Part shown: piece after piece, positions 46,123 through 61,000 of the stretch
How the letters are laid out: each line of letters begins with the position of its first letter
Position numbering within the stretch: the first letter of the stretch is position 1
Source of the DNA: Trematomus loennbergii
Taxonomy: Eukaryota > Chordata > Actinopteri > Perciformes > Nototheniidae
Length of the DNA stretch: 64,000 bases
Assembly (NCBI GenBank): GCA_012861695.1
Contig: JAAOOA010000162.1
Coordinates: 529,263 to 593,262 of the forward strand
Reading direction: 5' to 3'
Program-made: the position numbers and the translations under genes
The notes under the pieces: model-generated
The model's database searches: none
What the model saw: only the letters and a program-made list of their open reading frames with translations
Told to the model about the DNA's origin: nothing

Positions 46123-49100
46123 AACACATTACCGGGAAGGGAAAACCTTTTCTGTACCTTATTTTCCTCCTACAGCACACATATGTTCTCTTATTCATTC
46201 ATTATACATGTTATTTCCATGAAAGGTTATACACAGGCAAAGATAATTAGAATTACTTCACTGAGACACAATGCAATTCTAGAATCCCTCGCAGCAAATA
46301 CACCAGATGTCCACTTTGTTCTTGAATTGACGAGAAAACACAAATCTACCATGTTTTTGGCTTGGAGTGCCAATTACAGTTTCTGATTATAGCTTTAAGT
46401 GGGAGGTGAAACATAACAATATAAACTCAACATGGAGTTCAAAGTCATATGCAAGAAAACACAAAGAGAGCAGATAGCATGAGCGCTCATTAAAACATTG
46501 TACAGGATGAAGAAAGAAAAAAAAAGTGTACCGGCTTTAATTAGCACACTGTCACTTGTTACAAAGCAGCCCACGCTGTTTGCATGTCAGATCACTTCCC
46601 AACAGCATCATAGGTTGTTTTGTTGCTATTCTCAAAGCTGTGCCAGATAATAAAGCACACATCAGATATAACAGAGAAACATTGGACTGTTTATCTATAA
46701 AGACAGTAGGCTTCTGCTCTCACACGACATGCCTTTTACTGGTTGTCAGTTCAGCAAACAACTGAATGAATAAAATATGACACGCACAACACGAAATATT
46801 CTCATGTGATGTTTTTGTGGACAAATCATATCTTTTTGAAAGTCTGTTGCACAGTGAAGCGGAGTTGTTATTCCAGTTCCACATCATCTTTGTACTCTCT
46901 TTAGGCGCCACATGATACTAAATAATACAGCTTTTTTCCCATAAAATGTGTTGGTATAAAGAATGTCAGATATCGTCAAAAGTGAAAGGGCTTTAAGGAA
47001 TCCTTCAACTCCAGATGGCTCTGAAGTGAGTGAGACATTCCCCAGTTTTTGACAGCATTCCCTCTAACACCTGACTTCTGTTGTCATGTAAAAACTCCTC
47101 TTTCAAACCCCTTTGGATAAATAGAAGATCAAGTGAGTTTCAAAACAGGTCCCATTTTTATAGTTCCTAAATCACTGAGATTTTATAGATGCAGAAATAC
47201 TTTACAACTGAGACCTGTTTTTCTTATATGGATGTTGTTGCTCTCCCAAGCAGCCGGAGATAATCAAATGATGCTTCACCTGGAAGACTTCCTGTTAATC
47301 AAATCAGGCTAAATGCAATAAGTGGTGACGTGTGCAACGAGGATTTATATAAAAGATTCAGAAGAATGAAAATACAAAGTTACAGGAGCTTTTGGAGGAC
47401 GCAGTATTACAAGTATTGCAGAAAACATGCCTACTCTTTTTACCTCTAAAAATGGGAATGATGTTTTCAGTTCGGATGATTTGTTTGTAAGCACGGTTAT
47501 GGTTTTCATTCAGTTTGGTGGATTTCTGTAACATAAGAAAATGAAGCAGATTATTCGCACTAAGGAAACAAAGGGAAAGGGATGCTCTCTCCGATTACTC
47601 TTCTAGTGATCTTTAACGGTTCAGGGAAAGTTCATTTGTAGAACTATGACCTTATTTTCCCTGAAAGGAAGCCAATGGCCGAGAGCTCAGTGCCTCACCA
47701 GCCATGAACCTCACCGCACGTCACTGCAAATGATAAATAACAACCGGCCTTATAGACTGGGGCTGTTTTTTCTTTAGAATCTCAAGCCACACTTGAGGGA
47801 GGGTTTTGAAAAAGGCAGCCTGTCACCGTGTTATAACGTATAATATCTTAAGATGCGCACTTCAGAGGTGCAATGCTGTGAAGTACATCTATTCCAGTGA
47901 GCTGGCGCTGATTGAACAGACTTTATTGGCAACTTCAATCAGGACAGGTGTCAATCAAAGAGTAGAAAAAAAGAACGTGTTTTTTGTGCTTTCAACAGGC
48001 AACCATAAAGCAACACGATAATAATGTTTGTTTATGAAAGGCTTTAATAATATGTTTTCTTTCGAGGCGACACAGATGTTCTTTTTGTTCTTGTGACATT
48101 CTGAGGATTAAGTGAACAAACAAATAAAGGTTTGATATGAATATTTATTTAAAGACTTCTTACAGAAATAGTCATTTTAGATCAATATGTAGTGGCTTCC
48201 ATATTTCATAGTAGAACAGTAAAACCTGTGCTGTCTTACAATATCACTGACCTCAAGAACTGATTAAAAGTATACAATATGTATCGATGGACAAGTGTCA
48301 TCACAAGCATCATGCAGAAGCCATGAATCACTCTGATGAAAAATGAATAGATGAGTCTTGGCGGATTAATTGTATCTGTTTATGATGAAATACAGACGTG
48401 TGGTACATTTGAAATGTGGCTGGATAACATAATTCTCATCTGAATGCGTTTGTCCCTTTGCTGAGAGCGAGACATTTCTCCGTTCAAATCATTCTCCCTC
48501 TTATTCACACCACTTCAACCACTGAGTCTGAGAGAACAATGCTGTGAGATGATGTCTGATGAGTGGCCGTGCATGAGCGTATACCAGAAAAAGAAAGAAA
48601 AGGCTTCGAAAAACAACCAAAGGCATTGCACATTTCCAAGATTAATCAGTGAGATTTTTAAGGCAAAAAAGTTGTTGAAAATACTCAGAAAAACCACGTA
48701 AAGATGTCATATTACAATTATTTGTTAAACCCCACCGATGCATCTCTGTCCGTAACAAAATCCACCCATGCAAACTCAATGCATGCTTTTTAAAAGAAGA
48801 CATCAGAATAAAACAGGATATTCATCACGAGCATTCGATTGAACCACTTTGTTAATATTATAAAGGTACAGTAAACAACTTTAATGTTGTGTGAAGATTA
48901 CGTGGGCGTTGATAAGGCCGCGCATGCTGACACGGTGCCGCCTTGGTGACACGAACAATGAGCGGTGTGAGGCGACTTCATTAAAATGTTGTGTGTCTCT
49001 TTGTAAATGTTATTGGCCTTGTAGTCTCCTACACAATGAATGCTTTTGATTGTCACTCCTACACTGACGCAGAGGAACAGCGGTTTCTCACGTTGCCGTG

Positions 49101-49874
49101 CCCGTGACAAACCTAGCGCTACATGTTAAGTCCTTAAACTCCACAGGGGGTTCCTCTGCATTTCATTATCTCCTCCTGAGGGCAAATGTATGCATGTCAA
49201 AGAAAAGACCTACATTTTTATCCTGCAAATCACAGAGTAGCATGGTAGTTTTATTATGACGCCGCTTTGTAGTCCTCTGCAAAGAGTTTCTCAAGCCCTT
49301 TGTGGCTCGGACCTATTTATAGATGTGCTTGATTTAAAATCAATTTGTTAAACCCCTCCTGTCCAATCAGCAGCTAATGTAGGCCTGTTAAGCTTAGGAT
49401 TTCTTCTCATGTTGAAGCTGGTGTCGGAATAATCAGAATGGACACTGGATATTCACCTGATTGCTGTGTTGATTTCACATTACTGAGAAACGTGGCCATG
49501 AAAAGAGATGTTTTCACACCTAATGCAAAGTTTTATATATTTATATATTAACAATTTAGTTCTAGGTCTTTGAAATGTGTCTCAGTTAAATGTTATTCTT
49601 GATATAAATGATTCAGGCATTAGTAAATCCTTCGACTATCACCTCAGATCGAGGCAAACCGCAGAATTTAGGCATATTAAAAAGCAGAGAGAAATAAACT
49701 AACCATGACAATTTGTGCGAGAACAGAAAGTTTGAGGGAGGGCTCTAACTAAGGGTGCTAAAGCTTAGAAACTGGTAACTTGGTTTGAATGTCTCAGCTA
49801 AGGATGTTGTTTTTTTGGTCACACTTGTTGGATCCAGTAGTTCAGGAATCACAATTTGTTCATTTTCTCTTAAG
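46123..49874. other. Gene-free stretch
   Basis: About 3.7 kb without recognised genes, RNA genes or named repeats. Mixed AT-rich single-copy-looking DNA, so conserved regulatory elements cannot be excluded. Confidence 0.45.
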
Positions 49875-50125
49875 AGTTTAAAGAGAACATATTGTGCTCA
49901 TTTTCAGCTCATATGTTTGTATTTTGTGACTCCACTGTGACACGTTTATGTGATTGGTTAGCTGGCCGGCTCTGTTGTGATTGGTCAACCGCTTAGAGAT
50001 GTCCCGCCCCTTAGCCTATCACGTACAATGTGTTGGAGCGCTAGCCAATAGAAGCGTGAGTGTTACATGGAAACAGGCTAGAGGAAGGGAAAACCCCAAA
50101 ACAATAATAGGGGCTCTTTGAGATA
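49875..50125 (+). mobile_element. TTTAAAG-type repeat with GCCAATAGAAGCG block
   Basis: It starts TTTAAAGAGAACATATTGTG and shares GGTTAGCTGGC, CTCTGTTGTGATTGGTCAAC and GGAGCGCTAGCCAATAGAAG with the inverted copy at 58890-59290. Confidence 0.6.
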
Positions 50126-52540
50126 GTATTGCCACTATTTTGTCGGTCTGCACTTTGTACCAAGAATTTGCCTCATTATTCTCTACCATGTATTTGATGA
50201 AGATCTAAATTGTGCAATTCAAGGAATGCACAGCTTTTATGGAGAAGTGCTTTTTACTTTTGAAAGAATTCATCTTGAGTTGCCTCAAAGGTCGTTAAAC
50301 AGAATACTGTATATGCCATGTTAGTATATGCTGGCTAACGTCGTTGACTTTAAAAAGGTTGAGGAACTCTGCTTAAGTAGATGTATCGAGCATAAATATC
50401 ACGTCTTTGAAACCGCTGTTTCTCTGAGAAAAAAACCAAGCGATAAAACTCTTAATCCTCACTCAACCTTGGCCAAGTTATGTAAGTGTCATGCATGTTT
50501 CATATACAAATACATGTACTGGATGTACAGTGTATACGAGAGTGTGGGTGTGAGATGAAGTTGACATGATGTTGTGATGAATAAATGAAAGGCCCTGCCT
50601 TGTGTTTCAGGAGGAGAGTCACAGAGTCCCGGCAGTTTGCTGCAAGTCTACTCTCCACAAAACATACATATACAGTATATACAGTTTATACACATATGTA
50701 CATATAAAAACACTTGTCCTGCCTGTTCCAGTGCTACATTGTGCAATAAGACATCCCCGCTGTCGAAAACAGGGTCCCGACAATACAGAAGAGTACAAAA
50801 TCTAGCGGCCCACCTGTGCCCACACTGAAGTACCCTATTGAGTCAAACTGAATAACCGTCTGTTCTGAAATGAGTCTCGGCCAACAGTGAGACGCTACAC
50901 CTAACAAAATGTCGGATTTGGCAGAAAAATGTTGCTACGGAGTGGTCTACTTGAAACATATTTATCTAACCATTTGCTTATAAAAAATACAGGCCTGTCG
51001 TTCATGATTTAAATATGATTAACTTATGTATAAACATGAATAAGGCCTGTTAGTCATGATTTAAATATGATTACAGGCCTCAGTATAAAATGTTATATCA
51101 GCAGTAAAGAAGCAGCATTTACATATACAGTATATTGACCCATACACAAAAAAAGGCAAACATTTGTACAGTGTATAAATGTCTAAGAAAATGTTTCACA
51201 AGCGGTTTATAAGTAGATATCTTAGTTAAGCATCATCAGCCAAGAATATAAGATGACTTTGAGGCGTACGTTTAGAAAAATGCTGTAAACCTTCTCTCAC
51301 ATGGATTCCTTGACTGAATAGGGCCCGGAAAAAGTACTGAAAGGATCAACAGTGCGTCGACTATATACATGCTGATCTTCACACATGTACACCTCTACGG
51401 ACGGCGGTCTGCTCTGATAGGAAAGAGTTTGTGCTTTGCTTTACAGGTTTCATTAATTGGCAAAAAACAGCAAGGTTGCATTTGAGTTTCAGCCCGAAAC
51501 TTGGCTAAAAGTTTAGTGCAATTACCTGTTTTATCTTAGTGTTACTTTGCCCCACTTTATAAAGGAATACTTCACCAAGTTTTGGGCATCAAACACTCAC
51601 CATCTGTAGACTCTGAAGAGTTTGTATCTTGCTCTTTTGCAGATAAAATGGATTCCAATGGTGGTTACAAATGTTTATTTTGTCATGTAAATAGGATCAT
51701 CTGACCAGATTGTCAATTTGTTTCCACTTCATTGTATAATTCACCCCTCAAAGACTCAGCTAATCTGCATTATCAGGGCTGTTTGATTCGATCAGATTAC
51801 ATTGAAAGGGCTGGGAAAATAAATAAAACAACTCTCTTATCAGAATTTGATTCAAATGGTGCTAAACTGTGATTGGTAAATTAGTTCAAATGTGTTTTTT
51901 CCTAAAATAAATATGTTGAAGTGGAGTAACAACAACTCGTAGGAATGTGTTGATTCATCAATGTATGCTGCCAATTTGGAGATCAACTTTTTATGGTTAT
52001 TTTTGTAGTTTCTGCCACAGGTAAATGACCAAATCTTCATTTCCCAGACACAACTCTGAAAGGCTCAGTTGTTTTCCACCTAAAAAGTTTCCAATAACAC
52101 AACACCTATTCCAATCAATAGGTGCAAACAGGGAAGTGCCACAGGAATCCATTGTAAGTGTGAAAACTGAGAGCAGCTGCTGCTTCAGGAGGTGAGAGTT
52201 TGATACTGAAAACATTGTCTTGTTTTGGTGACTTTTCCCAAAGGAAGTGATTTGCTACCTGCTACTGATTATTACTGGCCTTTAGTTACAATATTTGGAC
52301 AAAATGGAGTTAGAAACTGTGCTCACAGTCGGGGGGCTGCTCAAATAAAAGCATCCTTGCATTTTGGTTAGTTGTTTTTTTCTGTGCACGTATTCACAGT
52401 GTGTTTCCAACACAAAGGTGTGAGTCACCTGATCTGAAAGCTACGGAAGTGCTTTTATTCTCCCCCTACAGTTTGGCAAATAATTCATGAATACTATGTG
52501 TGAAATGTAAAACTGTGAACTAACACTTTGCTATTCAAAC
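50126..52540. other. Gene-free stretch
   Basis: About 2.4 kb with no recognised gene. Short tandem-like duplication CAGGCCTGT..GTCATGATTTAAATATGATTA at 50992-51080. Confidence 0.45.
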
Positions 52541-53341
52541 AACCTTATTTTTTCTTGGCAATACGAAACAAAGTGAGAGGTAGAAAGACGTCAAACCGAA
52601 CAAAAAAATGCTTCTGATGTACAAGAGACTCGAACACACAGTCAGGTTCGGTAGTGATGTGTGTTTTTGACTTCTGGGCTTTGGAGAGAACCCATGGTGG
52701 ACATTTATTCAGACAAAAGAGTAAGGCTGGTTCAAGTCCCTGCTGCATTTGATTTGAGCCGACTCCCAGGGAGCACAGCTTCCTTAGAGTCGAGGCAGGT
52801 GGACGGAGCAGGAGGCGGGAAGATTTCAGGTGGATGATTGGCTTGTTCTTAATGAAACATGGCAGTGGTGATGGGGGGGGGGGGGGGGGGGGGGCTTGGT
52901 GTGGAAGGGACAAAGCCCTGAGTGCAGGACAACAGTGCATGCTTCTCTTTAACTAGCACATGCTCCATTTATAAAAAAAACAAAAAACAAAGAATGTGGC
53001 ACCAGGGCTTTTGAACAACCTCCAGTTTACGCACCCGAAAAATAAGACTCTTCTGAAAGGTTTTCACATTGAGCGGTATAAATCTGTAAACATTTATATA
53101 TCGAGAGATTTTGTGAAAGACAGAGGAAGTGGAAATAGAAATAGAAGAAAAAGGGCCTGGGCAGTTTGGTCCCTTTAGGTCTGACACCTTCAAGCGATCT
53201 GTTTCCTGTTCACGCTTCCAGGTGGAGGAACGTGAGCGGAGACCCCCCCCCCCCCACGACCCAGCAAAACCCCCTTCGTCCACTATGGGAGAAAATCCTG
53301 TCTTCTAAAAGGTAGACGACATCTATTTGGGGTTATCCGGA
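52541..53341 (-). other. Probable copine 3' untranslated region
   Basis: Sequence beyond the copine stop on the minus strand, with poly-G/poly-C tracts at 52876-52894 and 53245-53257. No distinct polyadenylation site is proposed. Confidence 0.3.
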
Positions 53342-53707
53342 TCATTCCCTCGGCTCAACGTTCCCGAAAGTGCACCATGAGAGCGATGGAGTTTCGCCGT
53401 GTTGCTCAAAAGCTTCCAGTGAAGAGTAGGAAGAAGAAGCAGAGAGAGGAGAGGAGAGTTGGCAGGCCGGCGCTGAAACGAGGCCTCCGTCCTTTAGATT
53501 CGGCTTACCCGTCTGCAGAGGAGGGGGTGGACGGCCGAGGGGGGAACAGGGGGTGTAGGGGGGCGGCAGGGGGCCCGGTTTGATCCCTCGGGTCCTCATG
53601 TAGGACAGGAACTGGTCCGGGATTTCGGCGAGAACTTCCTTAGCGAGGCGAGCCATGCTGAGGATGTGGTTCCCCCGCCGGTCGATGTAGTCTCTGAAGG
53701 GGACGAA
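53342..53707 (-). CDS. Copine last exon: FVPFRDY and proline-rich tail
   Basis: Encodes [40 protein letters not shown], then [20 protein letters not shown] and PPPPLQTG. Read through, it continues about 57 residues to a TGA at 53344-53342. A good donor (GTAAGCC at 53518) just after LQTG could instead end the exon, so the true C-terminus is uncertain. Confidence 0.8.
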   Translation of the reverse strand, partial: FVPFRDYIDRRGNHILSMARLAKEVLAEIPDQFLSYMRTRGIKPGPLPPPYTPCSPLGRPPPPLQTGKPNLKDGGLVSAPACQLSSPLSASSSYSSLEAFEQHGETPSLSWCTFGNVEPRE

Positions 53708-54951
53708 CTGTGGGGGGGAGAGGAGAGGGGACAAGGTGAGGAGAGGAACAGAGAGGAGAGAGAATGAGAGGAGGCAAGGAGAAGAGAGGAACAAGGAGAT
53801 GAGAAAAACAGATATAAGTGGGTACATGAAAATGAAAAAAAAGGACGTAGGGAGAGACGAGGAGGGATAATAATATATTATTATAATATAGATTGAGTTT
53901 AGAGGAGACAGTAGGAGGGAGAAAGAAGAGATGGCAGACTGAGAACAAGAGCCCAGCAGAGGGTCAAGCACCGTGACCTTTCCGCTTTCATCATAAATCC
54001 CACATTGCTCAGAAGACATTGTGCTGAGGGAACAGTCTCACAGCAACGTCCTCTCCGGGGTGTTCTGCGTACCTGAACAATGTCCCGCTCTGCGTAGCGT
54101 CCTTGGGAGGAAATCCTCTCCTCGTCCCCGTCCAGCTCGATCATTTCTGAGGGAGCGAAGCACATCAGTCATGTCAAAGCTACGCTGAGCAAACATGGCC
54201 CACAGTGTGTGTCTGTGTGTGTGTGTGTTTATCTGCCGGAGCCATTAGCGTGCCACTGGGTTACATCTCCTCTGAGTGTTGGGAGTACACAGGATTTGCG
54301 TCGCTGAGCGTGAAGCTGTGGGTCGCACATGAATGTGCACATAAGGGGTGAAACAAGCTAGAAATATGGGTAAGCAGAGGCAGCGATGTGCACCGCGGGG
54401 ACATCATGCAGCCGTGCACACACTGGCTCCAGGAGCGTGACAATCGCTGCCATCCTGTTGACTTTGCAGGCTAATTGCTCATTGAGAGCGAGTTTGTTTT
54501 TACTGCTCTGTGAATTGTAAACACGAGAAGGAAAGGTGTGAAACGTGGCTGTCGGGCATTAACAACTAAATAAGAGAAAAAGAAAAACACCAGAGGAGAG
54601 GAACTAAGGAGAGGAGATGAGAAAGGGAGAGAGGAGGAGAGGACATAAGGAAAGGAGAACAAACAAAGAGAGAAGAAGAAACACCGAACAATGATAGGGA
54701 GAGTCGAGGAAAGAAGGAAAGGGGGAAAATAAAGGACGGCAAAGAAGTGAAAAAAGGAAACATGGCTGTCGGCCATTAGCAAAATAAAGGAGAAGAGCAC
54801 CACCTCTGAACTGACAAATGAGAATCCACTTAACCTCAGAATCAGTGGAGGAGGAGGAGGAGGAGGAGGTGAGGAGAGAAGAAAGGAGATGCACAAGGAA
54901 AGGGTGCAACCATGTGGGAGGAGAGATAGGATGAAGGCGAAGGATTACTGC

Positions 54952-54982
<31 letters not shown>

Positions 54983-55015
54983 ACACCACACCACACACAC
55001 ACACACACACACACA

Positions 55016-55099
<84 letters not shown>

Positions 55100-58000
55100 C
55101 TTACCATCAAATTCCGCTGGTCCAACACCAACTATTATAATTGACATCGGCAGAGAGGCAGCCTGTAACAAGGGGGAAAGGAGAGAAAATAGCCTCATCA
55201 AAGGCGGGGAAAGACAGTCTTTTCACTATTTGCTATCTTTAACGCCGCAGGCTGTCAATGCTACAGCCGCGGGAATTACTAAATGAAAGCTAACAGTGCA
55301 TAGAAAGGAAGCTCAATAGCAAAATTCAATGGCATTGTTAAGACAGACAGGGGTCGGTGCAAATCCACCTGCCCTCTGCAGCCTGCTTTTCTAATTTCAT
55401 GCATCTAAAACTTTGTCTAAAGCCAACAGCTTCCGAATGACTCCCATTTACATCTGCCTCCGCCCCGCATCGCAATATAGTTTATTAAATCTTATCCGGG
55501 TGGGACAGCGAAGTAGAGTTCCAGTGTTGAATGATGGATGAGGGTGTTTTTTATAGCGCTTCATAACTTCCCGTAGTTATTAGATAGAAGCTCTAAATTG
55601 CTTGAGATATGAGGGGCATGTATTCTCCGCGGGCTAGTACATAATTACTCTCAAATCTGACTTTACAATAACATGACATCGCACTGAGGCTCTAAATATA
55701 TGAAAAATCTTTATAAACATTAGCTCTGATCAGTCTAATTAGAAAGCATAGTTATTAGAGCTGAACGGGGTGAGGGGAAGGTGGAGGGAGGGTGACCGAT
55801 CCCCCCCCCCCCTCCCTCACTCCTTCATTAGTGGACAACAGAGAGAGAGAGGGAAGCAATAAAAGAGAAGGAGAGATTTTCATATGCTGCCCCTTCATTT
55901 TGTTTGCGTGTTGGTTTATTAGGATGTCCATTAGTGGCTTAATCTTAGACGGACCTCCGGGGGGCCACACACGCTTTACAGTAAATTAGCTGAATGAATA
56001 TTAGCACACAGTACATGGAGTTCTGCTGCTGCACATCACGCTGTAACTGATACAGTGGAGGAGTATAAGAAGCAGTACTAAATGGTAATAGAAATACGCT
56101 GTTACAGAATGTCCTACATTCAAAACTAAAGTGAAAGGACAAAAGTATAAGCATGGATACTTAAAGCAATACAAGTAAAAGGATTTGTTATGTCTAATGG
56201 CACATTAAAGAATCATAAACATTACATTACTGAATGCAGCTGGTTGAATTGGAGCTAGTTAAAAATATCATATGTTCTGCTTGTCGATATCTCAACCTAT
56301 AACAATATATCAATGATTAATTATTTAGTTACTTTATGTTTTGTATGAACTACTTATTAAATAATAGTAGTGGAGTTAAAAAGTACAACGGTAGCTTGCA
56401 AAATTAGCGGCGTAGAGTAAAATACCTCAAAAATGTACACTTTAAATAGGTTATCGAATTTCTAGTAAATGTACAATTTGAAGCCCTTATAGTTTACTTG
56501 AGAACTTAAGCTATTTTATAGTTCGCTCTAATACATCTAAATAGTTAATATGGTCATTTATACTCCTGAGAGCTTTAGTTACTTTACAATTGTTCATACC
56601 TCTCCTGTTGTGTTGATTTTCAATGTTTTTGGAGGACCAATAATTCCTGCTTATTAAGCTTAATGACCTCTTTTGAAAACCTCTTGGATGAGCTGGAAAG
56701 GATCGTCCCAAAGCTGAAGACAGAGCGTTGTTTTATGAGTAAAAGTTTGTAGAGATAAGTGGTTCAGACAGGACAGCGACACTACAAACATACGATGAAC
56801 TTGTGGAATATGACGCACTGTTGTGGATTAAACTAGCCAACTATTTAACATGTAGTGTAGCACTTTGACAGTACAGTTTTGATACTTTTACTGCAGTAAG
56901 ACACAGTGGCGAGCCGTGACTTTTATACCTAGGCCCTCTGACCCCCACCCCTTCCCTCGAAAAAAAAAAAAGAGTAATTACGTCACAGCGTATACTTCAG
57001 CGGAATATCAAAACAACGGCCCAGGGTGCAACACGCATCAATGACAGCGACCCTCTACCACACAAAACAACACTTGTGAACCCAATTTGTGTTCTTTGAC
57101 ATTGAAAATGATATTGCATTGTGTTTGTTACTTTCGTTGCAGTTGTATGTCTTAAGTGTAATTTGGCATGCTTTTATTTTGAAGGCGAGTTTACGCTGTT
57201 GACAGGAAGTTGTTGTTGCTATGGAAACAAGAAAAGTTTCACAGCGGGCGGAACTTGTCATAAAGTCCGCGATAATAAAACCCACCCATTTAGAGGGAAG
57301 ATATGATTGGTCAATTGTACTGTCATTTGACATTACTCTCTCGTTCAGTTACTATAGCGGGCCCTCTGTGAATTTACAGCAGGACCACCAATCAGCTCCT
57401 GTCTTCACAGACTCGCAGAGACGAGCTTCTTTCATTTAACCCTTCACATTCAAACAGAAATTGAATAGGCAGATTCGAAGGATTTATTTCTTGGAAATGT
57501 TATTTTAAATACAATTAAATCAAGTTATTTTGGTAAAACTAATGAAAAATATAACTAAAAAATATGTTTTTTAAATATATTTTTGTAATGTTTTTAAATA
57601 TTATTTTGTAGAATATCTTAGAGAGGGCCCTGATGGCTCGCCACGGGTAAGACATCTGACTACTTCTTTCCCCACTAACATGTTAATGTTTCAAGGTTAA
57701 AGGCTTAGACAAAAACACATAGAGTACATTGATAGAGTTTAAATCTGGTTCTGTACATTGACTATGGACTCCTTTGTCTGCGCCATGTCCGTGATGACGC
57801 CGTCAGAGATGATGAGCAGGATGAAGTACTGAGAGCCGTCCGTCACTGCTGACGCATACCTGGAGAAAGAGGGGGATGAAAGAAAATAGGAAAGTGGGGT
57901 TAAATGAGCAAACATGAAATAGAGGCACAGATAAAAAACTGCACTTCATTTAAACTTTTATAAACGTTGAAAGGGATTTTCTGCTGAACTCTATATCCAT

Positions 58001-61000
58001 TTAGAAAGGGTACCTCCACGGATATGACACATCAAGACCAATTAAAGGTCACAGGGAGTACTACTCAACCTTTTAAACATTCGTATAATATCTTCAGATC
58101 TTTATAAAGTCTAGAAAAATAACCAGAAAGATGTCAGGGCAGTTACCATGGTGAAGCAAGCCTGGAAAGTGTTGTATCCTTTCACATAGTGCTTTCACAG
58201 TCAAGGGGAGATGGAATCAAACCAATAGAATTCACGAGATGAAATAAGCAAGGGAAGGGAAGCATACATAGCACACAAGTTAAACATAAAAAAACAACAT
58301 GCTAACTAAATCCTTTTTTAATGAGTCCACAGAGTCAGAGAACCCAGACTCTTTTGGTCACTAATCCAAAGCTTAGGGGCTGCCGACTGGAAAGAAAAGT
58401 CTTAAAATGTGTGCAAGGTTATATTTGGAAATCCTTGTGCAGAGGATGAAAGAGTTCTGCTCTTAGTTTAGGGTTGCAGAGGGTCCATACGTTTGGAGGC
58501 TTAGCATTCTTTATTGTGTTGTAGTAGAGTTCATTTAAACTTGAGGTATATAGTGCAAAGACAAAAAGTGTTGCATTTTGGGAGATGTGGGATCCATTGA
58601 TTTTGGAGCTTGACTCATTAAAAGTTCTGATATCATTCTACATTTCCAACGACTTGTCATATCCCTATAATCTCCTTTTCTCAAAACATAATTGGTTGGT
58701 TTTATTACTTAGTGTTTCAGATTTGCGATGGCTGTGAAAGTTTTTTATATTACGATCTATTAACAACTCCAGGGCAAATTAAATTACGTGAATTTATTAT
58801 TGATGTTTCATTAAAATGCAATATAATTTAGTGTTGTGTGCCCAAATAATGTATATTGTGTAAAACTTTTTTTTAATTATGGATTTTTAAGAAAAGTGTT
58901 TTATAGGTTTTAGTGCATGTAAATGGTCCTGCCTGAAACGCCTCCATTGGACTCCTTTGTTTACTTCCATAATATAATGACATCACTATGTAACACTAGC
59001 GCTTCTATTGGCTAGCGCTCCAACACATGCATGTGATAGGCTAAGGGGTGTGACATCTCTAAAAGGTTGACCAATCACAACAGAGCCAGCCAGCTAACCA
59101 ATCAGAGCAGACTGGGCTCTGGTTTCAGACAGAGGGTGAAAAGAGGTGCTGCAGCACAGGCAGTATGAGAAAGATAAAGAGCTTTCTGAACATTAAAGCA
59201 TGGAGACATGTCACAGAAACATAAAACATGTATGAACCTGAATATGAGCAGAATGTGTTTAATTGAACAAGATGATGGAAAACTATACCTTTAAATAAAT
59301 TGATGCACCTTGGAATCAGGTATTTTTTTTTAACTCTAAAAGGTTTGAATTGATGTCACAGTAGTATAAGGAGTATTTTGAAAGTATTTGATACATAACA
59401 CTTTACGCACACAGACAGTTAGGAATTGTAACTGTCTGACTCAGAGTCACTTTTCTTTAGTGAGGTCATCCTGGGTTTTAGTCCGACGCTCCACAGAAGT
59501 GAGCGCTGAACAATGCTGCTATTCTCAGGCTGAGTGGGTGGACAGAGAGAGAGAGAGAGGATTTGATATCCGCTGATGAAAGGTAGGAAAAGTGCTTGTT
59601 ACAGTCAGTCTTGATGATCATATCATGAGATCTGGGCAATAGGGAGCGTCAGGTGGAAGTGGGAAAATACCGAGCTACAAAACAGCATATTACGCTGTAT
59701 CAACGGGTGTGAGAGTACATTTAGAAAGTGCTGCTGACAGCTTCTGGCGTTTCAACATGAAGTGTGTTTCATGTGTTTAAAATATTTAAAACAGTGGAAG
59801 GGTAGCTTTTTATTATTTGTGTCTCCAATAAAAAAACTGCACTCGAGGGTCCACATGTCTCCTGTTAATGTTTTTAATAGTGAAGCAGTGGTACTTTCTA
59901 TGTGTCTTCATGTATTGTTTGTTTTAGCAATGGTGGGAGGCAAGCTTATCATTTACAGTGCTGTTTCTTCAACTGCTATTTTCAGTTTAATTGATTTCTG
60001 CTGTGTGCCTTGTATCAATAATCAAAACGTTCTGTTGTGGTTCGTACACGTGGGACAACCACAACATCCCACGTCCTTATGAAGGAGACCAGGCAGCACA
60101 ATGATTGATGGGCTGCCTTAAAGGGATAGTTGGATTGTTAGTGGTGGGATTGTATGAGGTACTTATCCATAATCAGTTATTGCGTTCAGTAAATGAAGGA
60201 CAGCACACCCCCAGGTTGGAGAAATCAGCATGGAGGAAAGCAATGAACTGCTGTGGGTGGAGACAGCACGTAACATATTTAACCACCTAACAAATCAAGG
60301 TCTACATAATAAAGCAATATCAGTATAAGTGAACCGTATTTTTTTAATATTTCACGCCTTTACTTTGCAGTTAAATACAAATTTCTGAAGAGGACGGGAA
60401 TTCAAGCCGTTATCGATGCTATCTTCAAAGCTACCTGACTCCATTGACAAAAACAATTATTTTACCTCGCAGAATAGAGTGCCACAGTGACACGTCCTAA
60501 AACCCGGAAGTGAGTTAGCATTTTACCACTTCCGGTTCCTTCGACAAAAAGCAATAATCTCTCCATAGGATGTTGGAAAATATCTGGAAATAAGGTCTGT
60601 GGTTGAAACACATTTAAGAGACGGATCACGTTTTGTTCTACGACATTAAATCCATCAGCAGTGACCCCGCTGGTGATTTCTGAAAAGTTGACGTGTCTGA
60701 AAACGATGGTTGTTAACAAGTGGCTGAATAGGACTACAGAAGGTGTGGAGGCCGTTTACGTCATTACACCGAACACGTAAAACACTCCCGCTAAGTTTGT
60801 TTGCCCTGTTCTGCTTGAAAGCAAGTACCTGCCTCCTGCAAACTGTTCAAACAAACGCTTCAACTTGTACCATTTAAGTCTGTATTTTTGAATATGGATC
60901 TTAAGTTGGCGTGGTGTTGAAGCAGCGACCCTGCTGTAGTTCGTTTATAGCATAACGTTAGCATGTTTGCTTCTGGCGACTAGATTTAAGAATCGAAAAT

